A DNA stretch of 39,533 nt from Reyranella sp. CPCC 100927 (GTDB taxonomy: Bacteria > Pseudomonadota > Alphaproteobacteria > Reyranellales > Reyranellaceae): the NCBI RefSeq assembly GCF_007859315.1, contig NZ_VOHA01000041.1, positions 1 to 39,533 on the forward strand, read 5' to 3'. The number at the start of each line of letters is the position of its first letter. The stretch's first letter is position 1. The notes beneath the pieces were generated by a model. That model worked only from the letters and a program-made list of their open reading frames with translations. It ran no database searches and was not told where the DNA came from. The position numbers and the translations under genes are program-made. This document shows positions 9,090-19,600 of this stretch, in pieces.

Positions 9090-9690
9090 CGTCAAGAACG
9101 CGCAGCCAGGCATTGTCCTGGCCGTAGGCCGTCGCGATGGCCTCTCTCAACCACGTGCGCTGCGCATGGCTCAGCAACGGCAGCGATGCCTGCAAATCCA
9201 GCACGTCTTTCGGCCGGGGCGCCTGCGCTTTGTAGAACAGTTGGACCTCGGGGACCAGGAAGGGGACGCCATCGGCACGGCCCCATGTGAGCTCCGAGAC
9301 TGGTTTTGTGACACACCGACAGCGACGGGATCGCCAGTGATCGCGATCGCCGTCATCCAGCATGATCTGGAACCGCCACGGTCCGTCGGAGGCCGCCCGG
9401 CACCAGACATCGTGGACATGCTGCGGCAGCGTCTCGCCCGGTGCCCATGGCCGCAGCCGCCCCGGCGGATCGGCGGCCCAGCAATCCCATGCCGACAGCG
9501 CGGACCGCAGCGCGCTGCTGTCCTTGCGCAGCACCAGGACATCGATATCGTCGTGCGAGCGAAGTGAACGGCCGACGAAGTGCTCGATCGCATATCCCCC
9601 TGCGATCCACCACGGAAAGACGGATGACCGGAAGAGCGGCCCGACCTCTTGCGGGGTCAAGGGATCCCAAAGTTTTTCATGCTCTTGCAT
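9067..9690 (-). CDS. Nucleotidyltransferase-like (aminoglycoside adenylyltransferase fold) protein
   Basis: The 207-residue product carries WWIAGGYAIEHFVGRSLRSH followed by DDIDVLVLR. This G-G-x(n)-D-x-D pattern is that of minimal nucleotidyltransferases related to aminoglycoside 2''-adenylyltransferases (PF10706-like). Downstream VPFLVPEVQLFYKA and PKDVLDL also fit that family, where a Lys and Asp complete the site. Resistance cannot be inferred: many chromosomal relatives have unknown substrates. I chose the internal ATG at 9690 because the 31 upstream codons (to 9783) look non-coding and would leave only 5 bp before the divergent acetyltransferase start. The C-terminus overlaps the prs-like stop by 23 bp, tail to tail. 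Confidence 0.72.
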   Translation of the reverse strand: MQEHEKLWDPLTPQEVGPLFRSSVFPWWIAGGYAIEHFVGRSLRSHDDIDVLVLRKDSSALRSALSAWDCWAADPPGRLRPWAPGETLPQHVHDVWCRAASDGPWRFQIMLDDGDRDHWRSRRCRCVTKPVSELTWGRADGVPFLVPEVQLFYKAQAPRPKDVLDLQASLPLLSHAQRTWLREAIATAYGQDNAWLRVLDAKPGTAR

Positions 9691-9788
9691 GACAGCGCGA
9701 TAGCATGGCGGGCACTGACCTTTCCAGGCAGAGACCCGAGGAAGCAGGCGCTCTGTACAGCCGGCAATCGGGACGATAGTCATGCGCC

Positions 9789-10514
9789 ATGACTTCCGAC
9801 ATTCAGCGGCTCGATATCCAGTACCGGACGCTGTTTCGCCTTACGGCGAACGGCCGCATCGAGCGGGAGAACGATCCTGATCGGTCGGCCGGGCCGCGCC
9901 TGTGGTTGGCTGGCTGCGCGGCAGGCAATGTCGTCGGCGCGCGTGCCGACGTGGCGGACGATGTTGCAGCGGAGATCGCCGCGCTGGCGGCGTCCGAGCC
10001 ACCGTTGATGCACGCCGACAGTTTGCCGAGGCATCTGGACACGTACGCCGCGTTGCTGCGGTCGAATGATGCGAAGGTCGGGCTGACCTATGAGTTGCCC
10101 CATGGTCATCCCTGGATCGGGCGCGCCAATCGGGTGAGCAGCGACAGCGCGGACGGGCGGGACCTGCAGGCCCGCCTGACCGCCGATGGCATGCCTTCGG
10201 GTATGGTCGCGCTCGGCTTCAGGACCGTGGCGGATTTCTGGCCGCCCTGGTGTGCCGCCATCGTGGATGGGGAAATCGCGGCCATCGCCTTTGCGGCGCG
10301 CCTGTCGGGCGTTGGCGCCGAACTGGGCGTGGCGACGGTCCCGGCGTTTCGCGGCCAGGGACATGCGGCCGCGGCGGTCAGCGGCTGGTCGCATTCGCCG
10401 GGTCTTCGGTCCCGCCAGCTGTTCTACAGCACCGATCGATCGAATATCGCATCGCAGGGCGTTGTTCGGCGTCTGGGCCTTCGCTTCATGGGCGCCAACC
10501 TGCGGATCGCATAG
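9789..10514 (+). CDS. GNAT-family N-acetyltransferase
   Basis: The 241-residue protein has a GNAT acetyl-CoA site near residue 185: ELGVATVPAFRGQGHAAAAV, with the R-G-x-G-x-A core. Next come the SRQLFYSTDRSNIASQGVVR strand/helix and a terminal RLGLRFMG. The N-terminal 120 residues are a variable region that may bind the acceptor. The family acetylates amines on small molecules or proteins, and the acceptor here is unknown. It diverges from the nucleotidyltransferase-like gene and is followed by an alpha/beta hydrolase on the same strand after a 117-bp gap. Confidence 0.82.
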   Translation: MTSDIQRLDIQYRTLFRLTANGRIERENDPDRSAGPRLWLAGCAAGNVVGARADVADDVAAEIAALAASEPPLMHADSLPRHLDTYAALLRSNDAKVGLTYELPHGHPWIGRANRVSSDSADGRDLQARLTADGMPSGMVALGFRTVADFWPPWCAAIVDGEIAAIAFAARLSGVGAELGVATVPAFRGQGHAAAAVSGWSHSPGLRSRQLFYSTDRSNIASQGVVRRLGLRFMGANLRIA

Positions 10515-10631
10515 CGGCGGGGAGGCCATATCGCTGCGCGGTTCGCCGGCGCGATGATCCACAACACCGGCTCCGTTTTCCGCTCTATTGTTCTGGCCTG
10601 ACGTCATGTGAAAGGCACCCGCGGAGACCGG

Positions 10632-11543
10632 ATGCGTAGATTGACCGTTGCTTTTGCGGAAGGGCAGACCACCGCCATTGCCTTCGGCGCCGAAGGGCCG
10701 CCCGACCTGGTGTTCCTCCACGCCACCGGCTTCAACGCGCTGACCTATCGATCCCTCCTGGAGCCGTTGGGGCAGCGTTTTCGCATCATTGCGCTGGACC
10801 AGCGTGGCCATGGCCGGTGCCCGCTCGCGGCGCGGCCCGAAGCCCTGAGCAGCTGGACCGCCTATGTGCGCGACTTTCTGACGGCGTCGTCGTCGCTATG
10901 GGGCGGAGCACCGCCGCCGGTCATTGCCGGCCACTCGATGGGCGGCGCCGTCGCCTTGATGGCTGCGGCACGGCAGCCCGGCCTGGCGGATCGCCTGGTG
11001 CTGTTCGATCCCGTCATGCCGCCGGACGGCCTGCGCCTGCAGTTGCTGCGATGGCTGCCACAGTCGCAGCGGATCGCGCGTCTGCCCATTGCTGCCGGCG
11101 CCCAGCGGCGGCGCGACCGCTTTCCATCGCGCGCGGCGGCACGCGATAGCTACCGTGCGCGGGGTGCCTTCGCGACATGGCAGGCGGCGTTCTTGAACGA
11201 CTATGTCGAAGATGGTTTCGCCGACACCGAGACGGGTGACGTCAGGCTGACCTGCACGCCGCAGTGGGAGGCTGCCACGTTCGCTGGCGTGCGCGGCGGC
11301 GTCGCCGCGGCGCTCAAGGCGATTGCGTGCCCGGTCGAGATCCTGCTCGCGGCACGCGGTTCGGCAGTTCGTGTGAAGACAGAGCAGCTGCGACTGTTCA
11401 AGGCGGACCTGCGGACTGAAACCGTCTCCGGCTCCAGCCACTTCCTGCCCATGGAGGTGCCCACGATGGCGCGCGACCGTCTTGAGCGGGCGCTGATGGA
11501 TCGCGCCGCCAGGAGCGCACCGCTGTCCGTGGCGGCAGGCTGA
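10632..11543 (+). CDS. Alpha/beta-hydrolase fold protein
   Basis: The 303-residue product shows the alpha/beta hydrolase hallmarks. These are an oxyanion-side LVFLHATGFNALTYRSLL, IIALDQRGHGRCP, the nucleophile elbow VIAGHSMGGAVALM (S102), LVLFDPVMPP and a late SGSSHFLPMEVP whose His (H270) fits the catalytic histidine. The family includes esterases, haloperoxidases and C-C hydrolases, and no substrate can be assigned. I start at ATG 10632 because GGAGA lies about 5 nt upstream. A GTG eight codons earlier (10608) is the alternative. Confidence 0.85.
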   Translation: MRRLTVAFAEGQTTAIAFGAEGPPDLVFLHATGFNALTYRSLLEPLGQRFRIIALDQRGHGRCPLAARPEALSSWTAYVRDFLTASSSLWGGAPPPVIAGHSMGGAVALMAAARQPGLADRLVLFDPVMPPDGLRLQLLRWLPQSQRIARLPIAAGAQRRRDRFPSRAAARDSYRARGAFATWQAAFLNDYVEDGFADTETGDVRLTCTPQWEAATFAGVRGGVAAALKAIACPVEILLAARGSAVRVKTEQLRLFKADLRTETVSGSSHFLPMEVPTMARDRLERALMDRAARSAPLSVAAG

Positions 11544-11566
11544 AGGAGCGTCCGCGCTTCGGCCCG

Positions 11567-12019
11567 TCAAGCCTGTCGGCGGCCGGTGTCGTCGCGGTCG
11601 ATCTGATCGAGATAGGTCGAGAGCCGTTCCAGGCCGCTCTGGGTCAAGCTGACCAGCACACGGCGCCGATCGGCCCGATCGGTCTCGCGCTGCACCAGGC
11701 CATCGGCGATCAGCTGCGCGACCCGCCGCTTGCCGTTGGTGATGGGCTGGCCGGCGGCAACGCACAGGCTGCTGAGGTAGAGCTGCCGTCCCTCGAGGTG
11801 CGCCAGCATCAGATCCAGCAGCATGTTCCAGCCCGGATCGACAAGGCCGCTGCCGCGAAAGAGGCGCGAGCGCATGGTATGCTCGCGCAGCATGGCCCGG
11901 ATACGAGCGGACCGGTCCATTCCTGCACGCGCGGTGACCGGTGAGGCATGTGATGCGGCCGCCGCGTCAGCCGGTTCGGCCTCGTCGTCGGCACGCAAGA
12001 TGGCGCGCGACGCTTTCAT
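11567..12019 (-). CDS. MarR-like winged-helix DNA-binding protein
   Basis: About 150 residues with an N-terminal acidic/Ala-rich region, then a winged helix: LDLMLAHLEGRQLYLSSLCV, AAGQPITNGKRRVAQLIADG (recognition helix area), LVQRETDRADRRRVLVSLTQ (wing) and GLERLSTYLDQID. It is a close paralogue of the C-terminal half of the next gene (about 60% identity by eye over about 110 residues). No receiver domain is present, so it may act constitutively or compete for the same sites. A GTG at 12049 is an alternative start. Target genes unknown. The adhesin island beyond the paired gene is a candidate. Confidence 0.8.
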   Translation of the reverse strand: MKASRAILRADDEAEPADAAAASHASPVTARAGMDRSARIRAMLREHTMRSRLFRGSGLVDPGWNMLLDLMLAHLEGRQLYLSSLCVAAGQPITNGKRRVAQLIADGLVQRETDRADRRRVLVSLTQSGLERLSTYLDQIDRDDTGRRQA

Positions 12020-12215
12020 GCGTGGTCGGAAGGGCTGGAGTGGACGCACAAGGGCACGGAATCGAACTCGTACTGACCGTTTCCCCGGATCACCTGGCCG
12101 CGTCGATGATCGGTACGTGCAAATACTATGTCTGCATGAAAGCGGGCTAGCGTGATTTCACCCGCATCCGGCTGCTTTCTTTCCTGTGCGATTGTGCGCG
12201 TGCGTCGCGCGGTAC

Positions 12216-13160
12216 TCAGGTCTGGTCGAGTCGCGCGCCGCCGGGCTCGATCTGATCGATGTAGGCGGACAGGCGCTCCAAGCCGGTGTCCGTCAATCTC
12301 AACAGCACGCGGCGGCGGTCGGTCTGATCGTCTTCGCGTTGCACCAGGCCGGCGGCGATCAGCTGCTCGATGCGACGTTTGGCATTCGTCACCGGCAAAC
12401 CCGAGGCCGCGCATAGGCTGAAGAGATACGTCTTGCGGTCTTCGACATGCGCCAGCATGAGGTCGAGCATCATGTCCCAGTTCGGATCGGCAAGTGCGCT
12501 GCCGTCGAAGAGGCGGGTACGCACTTTGCGTTCGTGGAGCATGGCTCGGATCTGGTCGGACCTGTCGCGAGGCGTCGTTATCCGCGACGTGGAAGGCGAA
12601 GCCGTGCGCTCGGGCGCGGCGATGCCCGAGCGCACACCGCCGGCAAACAGGCGTGTTACGGTTGCGCTGCTCTGCGACAGCATCGCCGGCAGGCCGTCGG
12701 CGGACCCACGAACGCGCATGCAGGCAGCCGCGGCGCGGCGAACGGCTGCCACCAGATCGGCGCGCGACATCGGCTTGTACAGGAAGTCGTCCGCCCGCAG
12801 GCGCAGCGCATGGACGGCATACTCCATGGTGCCGTGGCCCGTCAGGAAGATGACCTGGGGGCCGGGCCGACCGGCCGACAGGCGTGCCCGCAGCGTTTCC
12901 ACCAACTGAAGTCCGTCGAGCCCCGGCATGCGCACATCCGAGACCAGAACGCCGATCGTCGGATCGCTGTCGAACAGGTCGATTGCCGTCGCACCATCCG
13001 ATGCCTGCAGAATCGAGAACCCTTCGCGCGACAGCGTGGTGGCCATCTCGTCCAGCAGGTCGGTGTCGTCGTCGACGAGCAGGACGGAGAATGCCGATGA
13101 TGTGTCGCCGGCGAAATCGCCGGCGCGTACGCGCGAAGACACCGAATCAAACTCTGACAC
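12216..13160 (-). CDS. Response regulator: receiver domain fused to MarR-like winged helix
   Basis: 314 residues. Residues about 25-140 form a receiver: VLLVDDDTDLLDEMATTL (acidic pair), VLVSDVRMPGLDG (phospho-Asp), VIFLTGHGTMEYAV (Thr) and DDFLYKPMSRADLV (Lys). After a Ser/Ala-rich linker comes a winged helix (about 200-305) with LDLMLAHVEDRKTYLFSLCA, VTNAKRRIEQLIAAG and QTDRRRVLLRLTDTGLERLS, paralogous to the preceding gene. This pairing differs from the OmpR, NarL and NtrC output classes. The start is GTG, supported by GAGGGAT about 9 nt upstream. It is divergent from the giant adhesin, whose promoter region it shares, so it is a plausible regulator of it (inference). Confidence 0.88.
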   Translation of the reverse strand: MSEFDSVSSRVRAGDFAGDTSSAFSVLLVDDDTDLLDEMATTLSREGFSILQASDGATAIDLFDSDPTIGVLVSDVRMPGLDGLQLVETLRARLSAGRPGPQVIFLTGHGTMEYAVHALRLRADDFLYKPMSRADLVAAVRRAAAACMRVRGSADGLPAMLSQSSATVTRLFAGGVRSGIAAPERTASPSTSRITTPRDRSDQIRAMLHERKVRTRLFDGSALADPNWDMMLDLMLAHVEDRKTYLFSLCAASGLPVTNAKRRIEQLIAAGLVQREDDQTDRRRVLLRLTDTGLERLSAYIDQIEPGGARLDQT

Positions 13161-13668
13161 AACCCATCCCTCGGTGATCGCTGCGACTATCGGAAAAGCG
13201 TCCAGGCAAACACACCGTGGAAAGGTCCAAAGTGGTGTGACCGTGATAATCGCATGCGCGCAGCGGGCTGACGCAGCAAAAAGGGCAGGGCGGCGCGGCT
13301 CTCCGGTTCATGCGAATCGCGGACGCGACGTTCGAAGAAACTCTTGAGCCGCCGACAGGCGTGAGCGTTACGGCATCGCGCACGATTTACATTTACCAGC
13401 TGTTCAAGAGATTCCTTTCCGCTTGTTCAAAGCCATGTCGACATCTCTATCATTGCCGAGTCACGACAGTCGCTCGACCATGTGGGCGCACATGCAACAA
13501 TGAGTCGATGACGCTTTGGTTGCAGATGCAAATGCGACCGCATCCGGTGCCAATTGTTATGGCGCTCCCCAATCGTTCGCAGTTAACCTAGTTTCTAAGT
13601 AGAAACCTGCAGTCTTATGAAGTCATGAGATGTAGGTCAAGTAAACAGGGACGCGACTGTGAATTGTA
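13161..13668. promoter_or_regulatory. Divergent promoter region between the receiver/winged-helix regulator and the adhesin
   Basis: This 508-bp gap becomes visibly AT-richer than its surroundings toward the adhesin, especially 13560-13670. Small open frames inside it lack ribosome binding sites and family resemblance. It probably holds promoters for both divergent genes and a long adhesin leader. Confidence 0.55.
13591..13606. promoter_or_regulatory. Inverted repeat upstream of the adhesin
   Basis: Perfect 6-bp arms GTTTCT and AGAAAC are separated by AAGT, about 60-80 bp before the likely adhesin start. It is a candidate operator, possibly for the divergent winged-helix regulators. No second copy was found, so the assignment is weak. 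Confidence 0.35.
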
Positions 13669-16600
13669 GTGTTGTGCTGGGTGGGGGTACTGGTCGTGTT
13701 CAAGTATCGCGAATGCACTGAGCAGCTAACGGCTCATGATCAGGTAGTCGGTGTCCAGCAGGTGGACGTTGCTGCGTTACCCGACATCACGGCGAAATTC
13801 CGACGCAACGGGCGCTCTGCCGGCGGTTTTGCCGGCAACTGGGTGACCGGCGCCGATCGCGGCAGCCGATCGCTGCGCCGCCGGCTGATGACAGTGTTGC
13901 GCCGCGCTCATCGCGTGCTGGGCATGAAGCGCGATCAGCTCGGCCTCGGCACGCTCGGTGTCGGCGGGGCTGTGTCGGCCGCCGCCGCGACGGTCGGTGC
14001 AATCGCGATCACCATCGCCGCGACCTCGGGCGCGAATGCTCAGAACTACAACGCCGGCACCGGCAGCGTCGCGTCGGGTGGCGGCGCAACGGCGGTCGGC
14101 ACGAATGCATCGGCAACCTCCTCCTCCGGCTCCGCCGTTGCCCTCGGCGCCAACGCCAAGGCCAACGCGACAGGGACTGGCTCTCCGATCGCCATCGGCG
14201 GCGCCGCCAACGCCAGCGGAACGGCACCCGCCGGCTTCAGCTTCGAGGCGATTGCGATCGGCACTGGGACAAATGCCACGGGTGCCTGGTCGACTGTCGT
14301 GGGCACGGACGCTTTGGGGACAGGAACGGGCGCCACCGCTCTCGGAACGTCTGCCAAGGCGACGGGAGACCAGGCGTCGGCGGTCGGCAATGGCGCCATC
14401 GCCTCCGCCCAGGGGGCCGTCGCCATGGGCTATCTCGCATCGGCAAGCGGGGCGCGCGGTGTCGCGCTTGGAAGTAGCGCGACGGCATCCGGACCGGATT
14501 CCATTGCCCAGGGTACCAGCGCTGTCGCGGGTGGCGGGGATTCCATCGCCATCGGCTTCCAGGCAACGGCGTCCAAGCTGAACTCCGTCTATCTTGGCGC
14601 CCGCACGGCTGCGGGAACGGGTGCCCTCGCACAGGGTGCCATCGCCATTGGCACGGATGTGACGGCCTCTCAGACGGACGCAACCGCGATTGGACGCCAA
14701 AGCATCGCCTCCGGTGAAGCTTCCATCGCGGTCGGCGTGAGCGCCAAGGCCGCCGCTTTGAGCGCCGCTGCGGTCGGCAATCTCGCCGATGCTTCGGCCG
14801 ACTTTGCGGTGGCCCTGGGCAATGGGACCATCGCGAGTGGCATTGGCGCGGTCGCGGCCGGTTCGGGAGCGCAGAGCACTGATGTCTCCGCCGTAGCGGT
14901 CGGCAACAACGCCACTGCAACCGCCTCGCGTGCAACCGCGCTCGGCGCGGGTGCGACGGCGAGCGGTCAGAATGCCGTCGCGTCGGGCGCTCTCGCCACG
15001 GCCACTGGTGGCGACGCCATGGCGCTCGGCGCAAGCAGCAACGCCTCTGCCACCAGCGGCGTCGCCATCGGCGTCAACTCCGTTGCTTCGGGAGTCAGCG
15101 GCTCGACAGCGCTCGGCGCTTTCGCAAAGGCCAGCGCCACGAACAGCCTGGCCCTCGGCGAGTTCTCCAGCGCTTCCGGAGAGCTCTCTTCGGCTGTCGG
15201 CCCGGGCGCGACTGCAACAGCGACGAGCGCGACGGCGGTCGGCAGCGGCTCGCAAGCTCTTGCGGCCTCGACCGTGGCGCTGGGCGACACCAACACGGTG
15301 GTGGCCGCGGCCGGCAAGGGCGCGATCGCGGGCGGCTTCAACTCCCAGGTACTGGGCGGCACCGGAGCGGTGGCGCTGGGCGCCGGCAATGTCGCCAACG
15401 GCAACGGGGCGGTCGCTATCGGCGATCCCAACACCGCCACCGGTGACGGTGCCATCGCCCAGGGCATGGACAACACCGCGACCGGCAACGGCTCGGTGGC
15501 GCTGGGCAACACCAACCTGGTGGGTGGTGGCGGGCAGGGCGTCGGCACGCCCGGCACGGCGGCGCAGGGCGCTGTCGGCATCGGCTTCCAGAACACGGTG
15601 GTTGGCCAGGGCGCGGTGGCGATCGGCAATAAGAACGTTGCCAATGGCGCCGGCGCCATTGCGATGGGTGACACGGCCAACGCATCGGCGGCCAACGCGC
15701 TGGCGCTGGGTACGGGTGCGACAGTCGCCAACGCCGGCGCCGTGGCGCTGGGCGCGGGCAGCGTGACAGCCGCCGCCGTGGGCACGAAGAACGTCGTGAT
15801 CAGCGGCACGACCTACACTTTTGCCGGCGGAACGCCGGCCTCGACGGTGAGTGTGGGCGCCGTGGGCGCCGAGCGCACCATCACCAACGTGGCCGCTGGC
15901 CGGATCGACGCCACGAGCACGGACGCGATCAACGGCAGCCAGCTCTTCGCCACCAACAAGGCGCTGCAGGCCATCGCGACCGGCGGGACGCTGCACTACT
16001 TCGGCGTGAACGACGGCGGCACGCAGCAGCCGAACTTCAACAACGATGGCGCGACCGGTGTCAATTCGTTGGCCGTCGGCGTCGGTGCCGCAGCATCGAA
16101 CTTCCAGGCGACGGCGATTGGCCTGCAAGCCAATGCATCGGCTCAATATGCGATCGCTCTTGGCCGGGATGCGAAGGCGTCGGGCGGCGGCGGCGCGGTC
16201 GCGATCGGTGCCGGCACGGTCTCAAGCGGCGTCAACACAGTGGCGCTCGGTGTTGATGCCCAGGCCACGGCAGGCGGTGCCAGCGCCTTGGGCACCTTCG
16301 CCGTTGCCTCGGGAGGGAACTCCACCGCGCTGGGTGTCAGTGTCCTCGCGTCGGGGGCCGAGTCGCTGGCGGGCGGCTGGGCATCCGTTGCGTCGGGGCT
16401 CCGCTCGACAGCGCTCGGCACCAAGGCCAACGCCTCTGTAACGGACGCCACGGCCGTCGGCGCCAACGCCACGGTTTCGGCGGTGAACGGCACGGCGGTC
16501 GGCAGCGGTGCCGTCGCCGCGGGAGCCAATGGCGGCGCGACCGCGGTTGGCTTCGGGGCCAACGCCGGCGGCGAGTTTTCGGTGGCGCTCGGCGTGAATG

Positions 16601-19600
16601 CCAATGCCGGTGACCACGCATCCATCGCCATCGGAACCGGCACGAAGGCGTCCGGTCTGCGCGCGATCGCCGTCGGCGACACCGCCCAGTCCACCGGCGA
16701 CGGCTCGATCGCCATCGGCGGCAACTCGACCGGGCAATCCATTGCGGCGGCGGATGATGCCATCGCCGTGGGCGGGGCATCGTCTGCGACCCAGGCTGCG
16801 GCCGTGGCGCTCGGGCGGTCCAGCAGCGCGTCGGCGGCCAATGCGCTGGCGCTGGGCGCCGGTGCGACGGCCGGCAATGCCGGCGCCGTGGCGTTGGGCG
16901 CGGGCAGCGTGACGGCAGCCGCCGTGGGCACGAAGACCACTGTGATCAGCGGCACGACCTACACGTTTGCCGGCGGGACGCCGGCCTCGACGGTGAGCGT
17001 CGGTGCCGTGGGTGCCGAGCGCACGATCACCAACGTGGCCGCTGGCCGCATCGACGCCACGAGCACGGACGCCATCAACGGCAGCCAGCTCTTCGCCACC
17101 AACAAGGCAATCTCGGCCATCGCCGCCAGCACACCCACCCACTACTTCGGCGTCAACGACGGCGGAACGCAGCAGGGGAACTATCTCAACGACGGCGCGA
17201 CGGGCGCCAATTCCCTGGCGGCCGGCGTTGCGGCGTCGGCGACGGGCGCGAAGGCGACAGCGGTCGGCTACCAGGCCAGTGCGTCGGGCCCCTCGGTCGC
17301 CATCGGCAGTGGAACGACCGCGGCGGGTGGTGGTGGCTTTGCCGTGGCTCTGGGATCCGGCGCCAAGGCCGTCGTGACGTCGGGGACCGGCTCCCCGATC
17401 GCCATCGGGGCCAATGCGAATGCGAGCGGGGCTGCTGGAACAGCGCTTCCGGGCGGCTTCACGTCTTTCGAGGCGACGGCACTCGGCAACAGTTCCTTTG
17501 CCACCGGGCAGGGCAGCAGCGCTCTCGGCGTTAACAGCATCGCGACCGGAACCTGGTCCACCGCCATCGGCTTGGCCGCCAAGGCTTCGGCGGCGAATGC
17601 CGTGGCCGTCGGCGTGCTCGCCAACGCCGCCGCTGCAGACGCGCTCGCCCTGGGCGCTTCGGCCACGGCCGCCAATGCTGGCGCTGTGGCGCTGGGCGCG
17701 GGCAGCGTGACGGCCGCCGCCGTGGGCACGAAGACCGGTGTGATCGGCGGCACGACTTACACCTTCGCTGGCGGGACGCCGGCCTCGACGGTGAGCGTGG
17801 GTGCCGTGGGCGCCGAGCGCACGATCACCAATGTGGCCGCCGGCCGCATCGACGCCACGAGCACGGACGCCATCAACGGCAGCCAGCTCTTCGCCACCAA
17901 CAAGGCGCTGCAGAGCATCGCGGCCAGCACGGCGACCCACTACTACAGCGTGAACGACGGCGGCACGCAGCAAGGCAACTACACGAATAACGGCGCAACC
18001 GGCCCCAACGCCATAGCGATCGGGCCTAATGCCAGCGCGGCGACCGGACCCGCGATCGCCATCGGCAGCAACGCCGCCGCTGACTCCAACGCCGCCGGCG
18101 GCGGGGCCATGGCCCTGGGACCTAACGCCAAGGCGATCGTCACGGGTGCTGCCGGCGGTTCCCCGATCGCCATCGGCATCGCGGCCAATGCGAGCGGCGC
18201 CTCGGGCACGGCGCTTCCCGGCGGCGGCGTGTCGTTCGAAGCGATCGCGCTGGGCAATAGTGCGACCGCCTCGGGCCAGGCCAGCGCGGCCTTTGGCCTC
18301 AGGAGCGCTGCCACCGGGACCTGGTCCACGGCCCTGGGTTCAGCGGCCACGGCGTCGGGAGCGAATTCCACGGCGGTCGGCGTGCTCGCTAAGGCGTCGG
18401 CGGACAACACGGTCGCGATGGGCAACGCGGCCAACGCGTCGGCAGCCGACAGCATTGCCATCGGGGCGAGCGCCGTGTCGACAGGGCCGCTGGGTGGTTC
18501 GATCGCGGTTGGCGCCAATGCCAACGCGAACGGATCCTTCACGACCGCGATCGGCAAGGACGCGAAGGCCAACGGCGATTGGGCCACGGCCTACGGCCAG
18601 AACGCCGATGCGGCGGCCCAACAGGCCACCGCGCTCGGCGCCGGCAGTGTCGCCACCAAGACTTTTGCCACGGCGACCGGTTTCCAGGCTTCGGCAACGG
18701 GGGTTGCCGCCACGGCGATCGGCTTCCACGCCAATGCCGCAGCGGATAACGCGATCGCGGTGGGCAACGCGGCCAAAGCCGATTCCGCCGAAGCGGTCGC
18801 CATCGGCACCAACGCGACGGCCACCGGCGGCAAATCGGTATCCATCGGCTCGGGCAACGTCGCCTCGGGCAACGGCGCGGTCGCGATCGGCGATCCGAAC
18901 TACGCCAGCGGCACCGGCGCCTTCGCGGCCGGCTCCAACAACATTGCCAATGCGGACGGCACCGCCAGCGCGACGCCGGCCAATGCCGCCAACGGCGTGG
19001 TCGCCATCGGCAATGCCAACAAGGCGGTCGGCCAGGGCTCGGTCGCCATCGGCAACACCAGCAGCGCGCTGGCGGCCGGCGCCGTCGCCTTCGGCGACAA
19101 GGCCGCGGCCAACAACGCCGGCGACGTGGCGCTGGGCTCGGGCGCGGTGACGGCCGCGGCCGTCGGCACCGGCGGTGTCACCATCGCCGGCAAGGCCTAC
19201 ACCTTCGCCGGCACGACGCCGGGTTCGACGGTGAGCGTGGGTGCTGTGGGCGCCGAGCGCACCATCACCAACGTGGCGGCCGGCCGGATATCGGACACCT
19301 CGACGGATGCCATCAACGGCTCGCAGCTGTTCGCCACCAACACGGCGGTCGATGTCCTCAACACCACCGTGAACAACATCAACACCGGCGCCGGTATCAA
19401 GTATTTCCACGCCAACTCGACGCTGGCCGACTCGACGGCGACCGGCACCAACTCGGTCGCGATCGGCCCGGTGTCGACGGCGATCGGCGCCGACGCGGTG
19501 TCGATCGGCAACGGCGCCAAGGCCAGCAACGCCGGTGACATCGCGCTGGGCGCCGGCAGCGTGACGGCGGCGGCCAACCCCACGACAGGCGTCACGCTCG

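Noticed and set aside
9067-9690. Aminoglycoside resistance call
   Set aside because: The nucleotidyltransferase pattern is clear but substrate residues cannot be judged. The neighbourhood is not a resistance island.
13310-13591. 93-codon open frame upstream of the adhesin
   Set aside because: No ribosome binding site or family resemblance, and unusual codon use. It lies in a probable promoter region.
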